Origin: Paulinella micropora
Taxonomy: Eukaryota > Cercozoa > Imbricatea > Euglyphida
Direction of reading: 5' to 3'
Length of the DNA stretch: 64,000 nucleotides
NCBI GenBank assembly: GCA_009731375.1
Contig: BJOX01000219.1
Coordinates: forward strand, 725,095 to 789,094
The translations under genes were made by a program, and so were the position numbers. Shown piece after piece: positions 1-8,224 of this stretch. Numbering within the stretch: position 1 is the stretch's first letter; every line of letters starts with the position of its first letter. The notes under the pieces were generated by a model. It was not told the origin of the DNA. It saw nothing but the letters and a program-made list of their open reading frames with translations, and ran no database searches.

Positions 1-35
1 AAAAATATATTAACAACTATATAGAACTAGTAGAA

Positions 36-338
36 ATGGTGTTTATCGGAACGAAAGTCGTCGGGGTGGCATTTGAGGGGAGACAAAATAATTTAATATA
101 TCTCATTCGAAATCCAAGAACAAATGTTTATATAGTGAAAGAACAGAATAATCAATTTGACAAAAATGCTATTAAAGTTGAAACAAGTGATGGAAAACAT
201 TTGGGTTATGTGGCGAAAGAACTAGCAAAAGAAATAAATGAGAAACTACCAGAAAAACGAAAAGTTCATTATAAAATATGTGGTGGTGGTTTAGGTAAGA
301 ATTACGGAATGGAGATAACAATTCAAGTGAAACAATAA
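36..338 (+). CDS. HIRAN-domain protein
   Basis: A 100-residue protein made almost entirely of one HIRAN domain. The family pattern is visible: V-G-V-x-F-E-G-R near residue 10, then a run close to E-x-x-N-x-F-D-x-N-A-I-K-V around residues 36-48, then G-Y-V-A-K-E-L-A around residues 57-64. HIRAN domains bind DNA 3' ends or damaged DNA and are known from Rad5/HLTF helicases and as stand-alone proteins in bacteria, phages and large DNA viruses. A role in replication or repair at viral DNA ends is inference. The ATG follows a very AT-rich leader. The upstream neighbour is outside the window. Confidence 0.75.
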   Translation: MVFIGTKVVGVAFEGRQNNLIYLIRNPRTNVYIVKEQNNQFDKNAIKVETSDGKHLGYVAKELAKEINEKLPEKRKVHYKICGGGLGKNYGMEITIQVKQ

Positions 339-409
339 GAATTAATTTTTCATTTATATAATTATGATTATTATTATATAACAATATACATGTAGAGTTT
401 TGGTGAAAT

Positions 410-664
410 ATGCCATCACAAAGCGGACCAGTAGGCTCTGTAAAGTTAGGGCGACCTGCTAAATATACATCTGATGAAGGAAAGAAAAAATCTCATTACG
501 AGGCTTCAAGAAGATATGTCTTAAAAAACCCAGAAATGTATAGAAAGGCTGGTGTTTCATATTAAAAAAGGAATAAGGAAGCCATATCTGCTAAAAGGAA
601 GGAGCGATATGCGATGAAAAAGAAACAAAAAATGGAAAGTGTTGTAGAAGTTGAAATACGGTAA
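410..664 (+). pseudogene. Small basic GRPxKY protein with an in-frame stop
   Basis: From the ATG at 410 a reading frame gives 51 residues, then TAA at 563-565, then 32 more codons in the same frame to TAA at 662-664. Near residue 14 it has the AT-hook-like sequence G-R-P-A-K-Y followed by Lys/Arg-rich helix. The Lys-rich composition continues past the stop (K-R-K-E-R-Y, K-K-K-Q-K), so the two parts were probably one basic DNA-binding protein of about 84 residues. No function can be assigned. The real gene may equally be only the 51-residue part. Confidence 0.45.
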
Positions 665-814
665 AACTAATTACTCTTACAATTAATTATTTTTTCCAAT
701 AAAATTTTTTTTCATTAATATAATTATCATCTAAACAAATAGCACAACCATAATATAAATCATTGGGATTAATTCCAAACCAAAAAATCTATTCCATAAT
801 ATACATCATACAAA

Positions 815-1144
815 ATGTCATACAAGCCACCTCTACCCCCTAGACAGAACAAGAAGAATGTGGAACTATTACAGGGGAAGGCTAAGCTGAGAAGGGTTGA
901 AACGAAAGATAAAAGAAACAGCCAGGACCTTTTATCTAACATTCGTAGTAATACAAGGGTAAATCTCCGCGATGCTAAGACAAGGGAAGCGAAGGGACGA
1001 GAGTTTAGAGCGAATAAATATGAAGTTAGGAGGGATAATCGGCTGAACTCTCTCACATTCAAATTTAGGGACTTAGATATAAGCTTCTATGATACAGACA
1101 CCTTGGAAGAGAAGGTATTAATACCAGCTATAAAAGACACTTAA
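815..1144 (+). CDS. Charged 109-aa protein, possibly the N-terminus of the DNA polymerase gene
   Basis: A lysine- and arginine-rich protein that begins M-S-Y-K-P-P-L-P-P-R. Its last 30 residues become more folded-looking (F-K-F-R-D-L-D-I-S-F-Y). It ends at TAA 1142-1144. The polymerase frame is already open across this stop in another frame (frame 1 is open from about 1129) and has no ATG before its first exonuclease motif. The two may therefore be one gene broken by a frameshift near 1130-1144, because protein-primed polymerases of this class carry a basic N-terminal region ahead of the exonuclease. Alternatively it is an independent small protein. No domain is recognised. Confidence 0.5.
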   Translation: MSYKPPLPPRQNKKNVELLQGKAKLRRVETKDKRNSQDLLSNIRSNTRVNLRDAKTREAKGREFRANKYEVRRDNRLNSLTFKFRDLDISFYDTDTLEEKVLIPAIKDT

Positions 1145-1146
1145 TA

Positions 1147-3225
1147 ACTAAACTACACACAGAAGAAATAATAAATAATGACCAAGTTCTCCATTATGAT
1201 TTGGAAACATTTAGAAATAAAACCATCGCGGTCGGCTACGATATCCACGACTGCTACATAGTCGGATATACTCAGGGCTCTGAGGGTTTTAAATACATAG
1301 CTGGCAAAGATTGTATAAGTCAATTCGTAGACATACTAATAGAGCGAGGCGAGAAGGCAAAAGCAGGATGGGTTCCGAAATGTAAAAATGACAAGCCACC
1401 CGTTCTATATGTTAATGGTTTTAACGGAGCTAACTTTGACCACTACTTCATACACCAAGAATTAATTAAAAGGGGAATTAAGATTAAGTCTTCAAAAATT
1501 AACAACTGCTCTATTATCTGCTTAGAGTTTGAAAATGTTAAGATGTGAGATATGTGTAAGCATACCCAAGGAAGTCTAAAAGCCAATCTTGAAAGTATGG
1601 GGTGCGAAATCCTCAAAGGCGACTTTGACCACGAGCAAGCCCGCAGATGGGAAGGTATGGAAAAAAAGATGAAGCAAGACTGTTTGGCTTATCTTAAAAA
1701 CGATGTTATGGGTTTGAAGGAATTATACGATAAGTTAAACACGACGATATTTTCAACTCATAAGGTCAATTTAACTTCATACATCTCAACTTCTAGTCTG
1801 GCTTTTAACATATGGAAAAAATATGTAGACGGTAAATACGAGGTGAGACTTCCAACAGTAGAGCAAGAAAGAGCATTTAGAAAAGCCATTATCGGCGGAA
1901 GGACTTACCCATCTAAGAGGCGGTTCATTTCAGCTCAGTATGAACGATATTTGAAAAAAGAGATATCATTTGACGATATAATTGACTACCTCGTTGATGC
2001 GGATGTAGTATCTTTATATCCAACCGCGATGTTGTTCGCTTTTATGGTTGGTGATATAATAGAAACAATCGGACCATTTGACCCGCGAAACCTTCAAATC
2101 GGTATTTACAACCTTGACTACATTTCTCCAAAAAATATATTACATTCAAGGATTGGACAGCGGGACCATATGGGCTCTCTTAAATGGTGACTAGAAGATA
2201 TGAAGGACCAATGGCTGACGAGTGTAGATATTGAGGATATGGTAGCCGAAGGTTATGAAGTCCGCATTCATAAAGGATACTACACCGTAAAATCTGAATG
2301 TGTTTTCAAAGAATACATAGACGATATGTTCAAGGCGAAGGAAAATGCGGAGAAAGGTAGCCCGCAATATCTGCTCGCCAAGCTGTTTATGAATAGTCTA
2401 TACGGTAAGATGATACAACGACCTATACCTTCAATAACAACATATATACAAACTAACGAAGAATACTGGAAATTCTGGAATAGTAATCAAATAACTGACA
2501 TTGTTAAATTTACAGATAAAGAAGGAAAAGATTTATGGCACATATCGGGCTTACCTCGCAATCCAATCTTATTAGAGAGTAGCATAACAAAGCCTTCACA
2601 CTATGGGGCATTCATACTGGCATATAGCAGACGAATTATGTTCAACTATATCAAGGAAGCCAACCCGAACAGAAGCATTGAAGATGATTTCTACTACACC
2701 AACACAGACAGCTTACAAATCCACGTGAGATGTGCTAGATATATCAAGAATATGGGTAATAAGAAACTTGGCGGTATAAGCGATGACTTAGGCGATGGTT
2801 GTAAGATAATAAAAGGTGTGTGGATAGCCCCAAAATTGTATATGTTAGAATTTACGACGAAAGATGCTTTCACAGCTGGTATGACGAAAGACGACCTCAA
2901 ACACATATCAAAGGGTGTTCATATAGAAACTGCTGAAAATGGAGTTAAAAGATATTTCCATTTTAGGGGTAAAGGCTTAGATGCTCATCAGCTAAACTAT
3001 GATGTATATGATAAGATGGATAAAGGCGGTAGCATTGAAAATGTAAAGGGCTTTCAAATGAAAAAAATACACATTGATAGAAACAGCAAACAACAACAAG
3101 TCCCACATTTTAGCATTTTACATATGACGAATGTTAAAAAACAAGTTAATGAGAATAAATGGGCAGGCCGTAAGTTCATTAACGATAACGACAGCATACC
3201 GCTCGGCTTTCACATTAGAGGTTGA
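1147..3225 (+). pseudogene. Protein-primed family B DNA polymerase, interrupted by two TGA codons
   Basis: One continuous frame encodes a pPolB of the Polinton/virophage type. Visible motifs in order: Exo I H-Y-D-L-E-T-F at about 1192-1212, Exo II N-G-x4-F-D near 1411-1440, Exo III Y-x3-D in A-Y-L-K-N-D near 1690, polymerase motif A D-x3-S-L-Y-P at about 1999-2022, motif B K-x3-N-S-x-Y-G at 2380-2409, motif C T-D-S with its Asp at 2707-2709, and a late K-x-Y-like segment near 2830. All catalytic residues I can check are present. Two in-frame TGA codons (1546-1548 and 2188-2190) break the frame. The gene also ends on TGA, and the sequence after it is unlike protein, so TGA is probably a real stop and these are inactivating mutations. 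The start is undefined because no ATG precedes Exo I in this frame. Confidence 0.88.
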
Positions 3226-3285
3226 TTTATAAATAAATTTTTTCGGCTCCTTTGAAAGGGTAAACCCCTTTCGAACCCCGGGGTT

Positions 3286-3303
3286 GTAGGGGCTTGCCCC
3301 TAC
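3286..3303. terminator. 3'-end hairpin with CTTG loop at the PolB/lipase convergent junction
   Basis: GTAGGGG, loop CTTG, CCCCTAC: a perfect 7-bp stem. The lipase stop codon (TAG on the minus strand, 3300-3302) lies inside one arm. A second inverted repeat, GAAAGGG/CCCTTTC, lies just upstream at about 3253-3272, after the PolB stop. Serving as a transcript-end or polyadenylation signal is inference from its position and from recurrence at other gene ends. Confidence 0.6.
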
Positions 3304-3965
3304 CTTTGAAGCTCCTGATTGTATGAATTCCTTTTTTTTGGTTTCACTAACTTAGTATTCACAGCTGTCGCCCCTAACAATGACACAGTGTCAAATGCTG
3401 TCCGATAGTTCGTCGTTAGCTTCGCAGTATTCGCCCTTTTACCTTTTGGATTTACTTTCACAGCCACTCTGTCAATCACTCCTTCAATTAGGTCTCTTGT
3501 GCTACTGCCTTTATTGTACGTGGTTGCCCTTACACCAGTTTGTCTGCTTAGGTCTTTCGCTATTGTTCCACCTAACGAATGACCCGTTAGCTCTACATTA
3601 TCCTTACCATATTTCTTTATGACTTCATTAACCAACTTCTGCTCTTCTTTATATCTCGGTGTTCTCTTTAATACTCCCTTTACCAAGGCGACATCTGCGA
3701 GTAAGTCCCGCTTATCTGCCGAGCCTCTAAATGCGACAATAGCTTTACTATCTTTTTCATACACTGTTGATTTTTCTTTGCTTGCGACTGGTTTCCATCC
3801 GTCAGCACCCTTTCTCTCTGACGAAGACAAATATACATCCTCCGACAACTCCGCACTTCCACCCTTTTGTTTCCTATATTCCTTGCCCGCCTTTTTCAAC
3901 GCCTCCCCATAGCGTATGTTGTGTTTAGCAGAGTAAGCCTTAACAAACTTAATCCACTCAGACAT
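3300..3965 (-). CDS. Lipase class 3-like alpha/beta hydrolase
   Basis: A 221-residue protein with the nucleophile elbow G-H-S-L-G-G around residue 130, preceded by V-A-F-R-G-S (the usual oxyanion-side strand of class 3 lipases) near residue 77. The first 35 residues (W-I-K-F-V-K-A-Y-S-A-K-H-N-I-x-Y-G-E-A-L) resemble a short N-terminal segment I associate with many virophage and giant-virus proteins. The family hydrolyses acylglycerols or phospholipids; a role in membrane penetration or release is inference. The start at 3965 is the first ATG after the AT-rich promoter. It is convergent with the polymerase gene and ends inside a hairpin. Confidence 0.78.
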   Translation of the reverse strand: MSEWIKFVKAYSAKHNIRYGEALKKAGKEYRKQKGGSAELSEDVYLSSSERKGADGWKPVASKEKSTVYEKDSKAIVAFRGSADKRDLLADVALVKGVLKRTPRYKEEQKLVNEVIKKYGKDNVELTGHSLGGTIAKDLSRQTGVRATTYNKGSSTRDLIEGVIDRVAVKVNPKGKRANTAKLTTNYRTAFDTVSLLGATAVNTKLVKPKKRNSYNQELQR

Positions 3966-4023
3966 TTCGTATATTATTAATTATTTAATTTTTTTTCCTT
4001 CATACTATATACACCCCCCTACT

Positions 4024-4299
4024 ATGTCCGCCCTCACTAGACTGTGCGAGAAGTTCCAAAAACTTTCCATTGAAGGCGAAAAAAAATCCTTCTCGTTGGA
4101 AGATGTCCAAAAGGTAATCGACGACGAAATAAAAGCGATTGAAGAAAAGAGAAATACTCAACCCAAAGACACTTTTCAATTTGGCAAATACCGCGGAAAG
4201 AAGTTTGAAGACATCGCAAAGATTGATAAGCCATATATTGAATGGTTAGTTCGTCAGCCGTGGTGCCGAAATACGGCTGAATTGAAAAAGTATTTGTAA
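4024..4299 (+). CDS. DUF3820-like small protein
   Basis: A 91-residue protein. Its C-terminal half (F-x-F-G-K-Y-R-G-K-K-F-E-D-I, then D-K-P-Y-I-E-W-L-V-R-Q) matches my memory of the DUF3820 / exonuclease X C-terminal-like domain, found stand-alone in phages and large viruses. The N-terminal half is a charged helix. A nucleic-acid-related role is only suggested by the family. It is transcribed divergently from the lipase gene across an AT-rich 58-bp spacer, and convergently with the next structural gene. Confidence 0.6.
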   Translation: MSALTRLCEKFQKLSIEGEKKSFSLEDVQKVIDDEIKAIEEKRNTQPKDTFQFGKYRGKKFEDIAKIDKPYIEWLVRQPWCRNTAELKKYL

Positions 4300-4338
4300 A
4301 GTGTTTTTTATTTTTTTTTTGCTTAATTGGTGGGGGTT

Positions 4339-4359
4339 GTAGGGGGCGAAGACCCCTAC
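4339..4359. terminator. 3'-end hairpin containing the stop codon of the 417-aa structural gene
   Basis: GTAGGGG, 7-nt loop GCGAAGA, CCCCTAC. The TAG stop of the minus-strand gene (4356-4358) sits in one arm. It lies between two converging genes and matches the arms at 3286-3303 and 11638-11658 exactly. Confidence 0.6.
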
Positions 4360-5609
4360 TGATCTTCTAAGAAATGAATGATAACACTCACATTTCCTCC
4401 ATTATTAACAGTCGCGACAGACTTTTGTAAAAATGTTAGATTTTCACCAGGAGAAAGTTGAATGTCGTAAGTTCGCAGGTCAATAAGCTGGCTTGAAGTA
4501 GCATTAACATAAAGTTTAAGGATGACATCCGTTATAGTGGCACCACCAACGGCAGTCGCAGCGGTATCCTTTGATACCATTGAAGTTTTGGTATCAATAT
4601 CCGCGAAGTTCTCCGCCGTAAGTGTTCCAGTCGTTTTCACAATTCGCACTATATTAACTTTGCTGTCTTCGTTTGATATGCTCACGAGAGAGGGATAAAC
4701 AATTGAATAATTGGTCACACCATTAAAAGTTGTTTTATTTTTTATGCTAATAATTGGGCTTTCCGTTGTGCTCGCTGGCTCACTACCTTCCGCTTCGTTT
4801 GATATGCTTGAATTAATAGTGTTAGTGCCCTCAATAAACATACTACAACTGGCTGTTTTTAATATTTGATTAGCATTACCAGTTCCATAATTTCTGATAC
4901 AAGCCGAAAAAGGTAGGGTTGTATTTGAAAGACTAACACCCACATTCGCATTCGCATACCTAATTGTATGAACCAGCTGAAATTCTCCACTTGATGGATT
5001 TTCTATGTAGAACCTTATAGCACCAAAGCCAAGATATTGAAATTTAATCTGGAATACATTCCCTTTGGACCAGTCTAAGGCGGGCATAATTTTGGTTCCA
5101 TCACAAGGGTCATTCCAGGTCGCCTGGGGAATAAGTGTCGGCACCCCGCCTTTAACACTGGCAATATTCATACCAGTCGCTTTTATTTTGTAAAAATAGA
5201 AGCCGTTAGTAAAATCACTTTCACCTATGCCGATATATGAATTGTATTCTTTCGTTTCATCAGTATTCCATAAAGCAGTAAATCGTGTTAGAACTCCCAT
5301 ACCAGTTCTGTATTTAATTCTTTTTTTACTCGTCATTACAGCATTTGCGGTCGTCTTCACATCTGTTTTAAGCTCGGCCATATTCGCATTAAATGAAATG
5401 GTAGCATCAGTTTGAGCTAATGTCCATATTCGTGTATTGATAGTGTATGGGAAAATCTCTTGTAATACTGGTGTTAATTGACCGACCAATGCTTCACCGA
5501 AAGCGGTTTTCATACTATTGGTTTCAACATTGCCGTCGTAGCCGACTTTGACATTAATGAAGTCTCCGTCAGGGTCTTGTGCTATCAAATTTCGTTGGTG
5601 AGTGGTCAT
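4356..5609 (-). CDS. Virion-associated protein resembling a phage structural family
   Basis: A 417-residue protein. The N-terminal 230 residues match a pattern I know from phage and algal-virus structural proteins: T-A-F-G near residue 35 followed by L-T-P-V, then W-x-x-D near residue 167, L-D-W-S-K-x-N-V-F-x-I-x-F-Q-Y-L-G-F-G near residue 178, then R-F-Y-I-E and V-H-T-I-x-Y-A-N. The last 180 residues are Ser/Thr/Asn-rich and beta-like. It is next to the major capsid gene and in the same orientation, which supports a virion role such as a surface or host-contact protein. The exact role is unknown. Confidence 0.6.
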   Translation of the reverse strand: MTTHQRNLIAQDPDGDFINVKVGYDGNVETNSMKTAFGEALVGQLTPVLQEIFPYTINTRIWTLAQTDATISFNANMAELKTDVKTTANAVMTSKKRIKYRTGMGVLTRFTALWNTDETKEYNSYIGIGESDFTNGFYFYKIKATGMNIASVKGGVPTLIPQATWNDPCDGTKIMPALDWSKGNVFQIKFQYLGFGAIRFYIENPSSGEFQLVHTIRYANANVGVSLSNTTLPFSACIRNYGTGNANQILKTASCSMFIEGTNTINSSISNEAEGSEPASTTESPIISIKNKTTFNGVTNYSIVYPSLVSISNEDSKVNIVRIVKTTGTLTAENFADIDTKTSMVSKDTAATAVGGATITDVILKLYVNATSSQLIDLRTYDIQLSPGENLTFLQKSVATVNNGGNVSVIIHFLEDQ

Positions 5610-5734
5610 AGTTCCTATATTATATAAAAAAAAAATAATCTATCAAAATTAATTGTAAGTGCTTTTTTTCAAAAACCACTTACGATCTCAAAAACCTATT
5701 ACTTCAACGGATGGGGGTGCGGGGGCTTGCCTGC

Positions 5735-7258
5735 TTAGTTTCTAGTAATGGTGCCATTCTTAACATTTACTTCTTGCTGAGTTACGACAAATGTGTAATG
5801 GTTGGCCGCAATATTGGCAGTTGTTGCGATAAACTCCCATCGTCGCTCGGTGTCTAGACTTAATCCGCTGATTTCATTTTGGTCCTTGCTCCACAGAGGG
5901 CGAGTATTGTCAAAGCTATCGCACCAAACCCAGTTGTATTGATAAACATTGCTATTCATCAAAGAAGAGCCTTCCAACTTCGGTTTAAGATACATATAGT
6001 CTTCTAGTTTTCCAGTTTGACAATCAACATTGAATTCTTGAAGTCGTGCTCCGTCTAGTGTATAAAAAGTTTGGACCTTAGAACCGAGCAGGTTGCTATT
6101 GTCATAAGCGGTGTTCTTATTTTCGGTTGTGTTGAAAACAGAATGATAAATTTTCTTAATTCGCCGTCCGTGGCCTCTGTCAAATCTAAGGATAACATTT
6201 TGAGAAGTTGAAGCGAGCCCAACGGTATTTTTATACAAATAAGAATAATCAATGTTGAAGCTCATACCTTCGGGGCTCATAATCTTCTGTTGAATTGATT
6301 GAACGACATCGGGGTTAGTCTCGACAGCTAAGAACAGGCTGAGATTAGTAATAGTAACATTTGAATCCGCCACCGCAACAGTGCCTCCACCAGTAGAAAG
6401 AGCATCATTGTTATAATAAAAGATTTTGGGTGTCTGTTGCCAAACAATCCGCAAAGTCAAAATTTCTGGAAACATAATAGTTTTATCCAGAGCGAAAATA
6501 GTATTGTAAAGCATTCCAAGATTAATCTTAACATTAACACTCGGGCTGGCATTGTTAATAGTTCCAGCTGAAAAATACTTAGCCTCATTAAAAGCAACAT
6601 TAACGAACTTACTCGTGCCAGTCTCATTCGCAATAAGGGTATCATCGTGTCGGCGAGCATTTGTGGAGGGTTGCGCCATCCAAGCCTTTAATGCTGCCTG
6701 AACCTGTGCCTTAGCAACATCAATACCAGTATCAATTTGCCCCGCCGCATTTCCTGCTATTGCCGAAGCGGCCAATGCTGTTTGTAATGCGGCCAACCTT
6801 GTAGCATCGCTGGCGGGTTGAAATGTAGTTGTAGCATTACACTTTTGAAGCATACAACCTGCTCCACTTCCATTATCGTGGTTTTCCAAAGCGAGTAAAT
6901 CATCAATGGAGGTTTCGGGTTTCCAAATCATCTTAGTGACATTTCCGACTTCGTTAATGTCGCACAGATAAACACCACCCCTAGTAATCAATTGAATCTG
7001 CCTAATTGGGGCCAAGCAATCCATAAAGCATTTATTGTAGTTCGCCGCCTTCGCATCAGGAGCATAATTAAAACTCAAAACAGAGCGAGCCAAGTTGAAC
7101 GGACGGCTTATAAGGTCAAAGTTGCTTTCCTGTCCTCCTGCGGTAGAAACAGTGACAGTAATAGAACCCTCACGAGGGGTAAGCTTATTCAAGCGATAAG
7201 AAGCACTGATGTAGTCAGTCCTGCTGAAATATAGTTCGCCTCCGTGTTGTGTAGGCAT
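5735..7258 (-). CDS. Major capsid protein candidate (double jelly roll)
   Basis: A 507-residue protein, the largest uninterrupted structural protein here. It begins M-P-T-Q-H-G-G-E-L-Y-F-S-R-T-D-Y and is rich in beta-prone segments with few charged runs. There is no short signature motif to cite. The assignment rests on size (major capsid proteins of these viruses are about 450-650 residues), on the position directly before the penton-like gene, protease and ATPase, and on the typical opening, where the protein describes a flat N-terminal strand before the first jelly roll. It would form the hexameric capsomers. The gene ends with TAA and shows no lesion. A structure prediction giving two jelly-roll domains would settle it. 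Confidence 0.72.
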   Translation of the reverse strand: MPTQHGGELYFSRTDYISASYRLNKLTPREGSITVTVSTAGGQESNFDLISRPFNLARSVLSFNYAPDAKAANYNKCFMDCLAPIRQIQLITRGGVYLCDINEVGNVTKMIWKPETSIDDLLALENHDNGSGAGCMLQKCNATTTFQPASDATRLAALQTALAASAIAGNAAGQIDTGIDVAKAQVQAALKAWMAQPSTNARRHDDTLIANETGTSKFVNVAFNEAKYFSAGTINNASPSVNVKINLGMLYNTIFALDKTIMFPEILTLRIVWQQTPKIFYYNNDALSTGGGTVAVADSNVTITNLSLFLAVETNPDVVQSIQQKIMSPEGMSFNIDYSYLYKNTVGLASTSQNVILRFDRGHGRRIKKIYHSVFNTTENKNTAYDNSNLLGSKVQTFYTLDGARLQEFNVDCQTGKLEDYMYLKPKLEGSSLMNSNVYQYNWVWCDSFDNTRPLWSKDQNEISGLSLDTERRWEFIATTANIAANHYTFVVTQQEVNVKNGTITRN

Positions 7259-7341
7259 TTCGTGTAAGTGCCCGAAGTTTTTGGTGAAGCTTTTTTTAAA
7301 ATGTTCCTATATTTTAATATGAGAAAAAATAAAATAATTAA

Positions 7342-8154
7342 TTAACTGCTTTTTAACAAATTAAAAAATGATGTAAATAAATTAAAATAATTCGTCTCGC
7401 GGTAAATCAACAATGTCATTACGATACCCAAACCGTTTAGGTTAATTGGTTGGTCGTTTTCGTCAGTTAAGTAAAACCTATACACATTGCTTGAACTAGT
7501 AGATAATCTTTTGCCGTATTCACTGCCCGAGCCATCGTAGATAACAGAGCCGAACGGGATTTCATTTGCCGTGTATATTTCTTGGAGCACGTGATTATCA
7601 CCCTCACCAACTAGGTCGCTTTGTAGATACAAAGGTTTTTCGCCAGTCAAGATTATGACATTTGGAGACCTAATGGTATTGTTACCAAAGAAATATGTTG
7701 AGTTGCGGTCAAAACCCATTACTTCGTGAATACGAGTTTCGGTGTCAAATATAAACCGCAGTTGAATGCCTCCATTGTTCGCTACTGTAAATAATAGCTT
7801 GCCGTCTTCTGGGTCGGTGTTTGTGTTGTTGCTTGTAACTGTGTATGTGTAGTCATTGGGGCTGTCTGCGGTTAGCACCTCGGCCAGTTTATTTTTTAAG
7901 TTGTTCATTGTGTAGTTTCCCTCTGGTATCGTAATCAGAGCCTCAAATCCATCTTCACTCAGAGTAAAAGTATTATAGGGGCTCGCCACAGAGTAATACG
8001 ACTTCGGCACATAGATATGAAGAATTTTACAATGGGTAGGATTGTCTAGCGGTTTCATATCAACGGAGTGAGTGAAATCACTGTCCGTGCCGTTTATCCT
8101 ATTTTTGCTATTGACATAGTAAATGTTGCTACTTTGCCCACCGCGGTATTCCAT
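7342..8154 (-). CDS. Minor capsid (penton-like) protein
   Basis: A 270-residue protein starting M-E-Y-R-G-G-Q-S-S-N. The frame is open 29 codons further upstream, but that part lies in AT-rich promoter sequence and is not protein-like. The N-terminal region S-D-F-T-H-S-V-D-M-K-P, then I-P-K-S-Y-Y-S-V, then I-T-I-P-E-G-N-Y-T-M-N-N-L is characteristic of penton-base-type minor capsid proteins of Polinton-like viruses and virophages. The middle part (G-K-L-L-F-T, then R-I-H-E-V-M-G-F) also fits the family. It forms the capsid vertices in relatives. It sits directly upstream of the major capsid gene in the same orientation. Confidence 0.8.
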   Translation of the reverse strand: MEYRGGQSSNIYYVNSKNRINGTDSDFTHSVDMKPLDNPTHCKILHIYVPKSYYSVASPYNTFTLSEDGFEALITIPEGNYTMNNLKNKLAEVLTADSPNDYTYTVTSNNTNTDPEDGKLLFTVANNGGIQLRFIFDTETRIHEVMGFDRNSTYFFGNNTIRSPNVIILTGEKPLYLQSDLVGEGDNHVLQEIYTANEIPFGSVIYDGSGSEYGKRLSTSSSNVYRFYLTDENDQPINLNGLGIVMTLLIYRETNYFNLFTSFFNLLKSS

Positions 8155-8224
8155 CGCAGAGACTAGTCTCCACACCTCTATTTTTTGGATATATAATAGA
8201 AAATATATTTTTGTTTTAATTACT

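Noticed and set aside
1546-2190. TGA read as tryptophan in the polymerase gene (alternative genetic code)
   Set aside because: Both internal TGA sites would tolerate Trp, but the gene also ends on TGA with non-protein sequence after it, the linker-protease and membrane-protein genes end on TGA, and the fibre gene is broken by TAA instead. Point mutations explain all cases.
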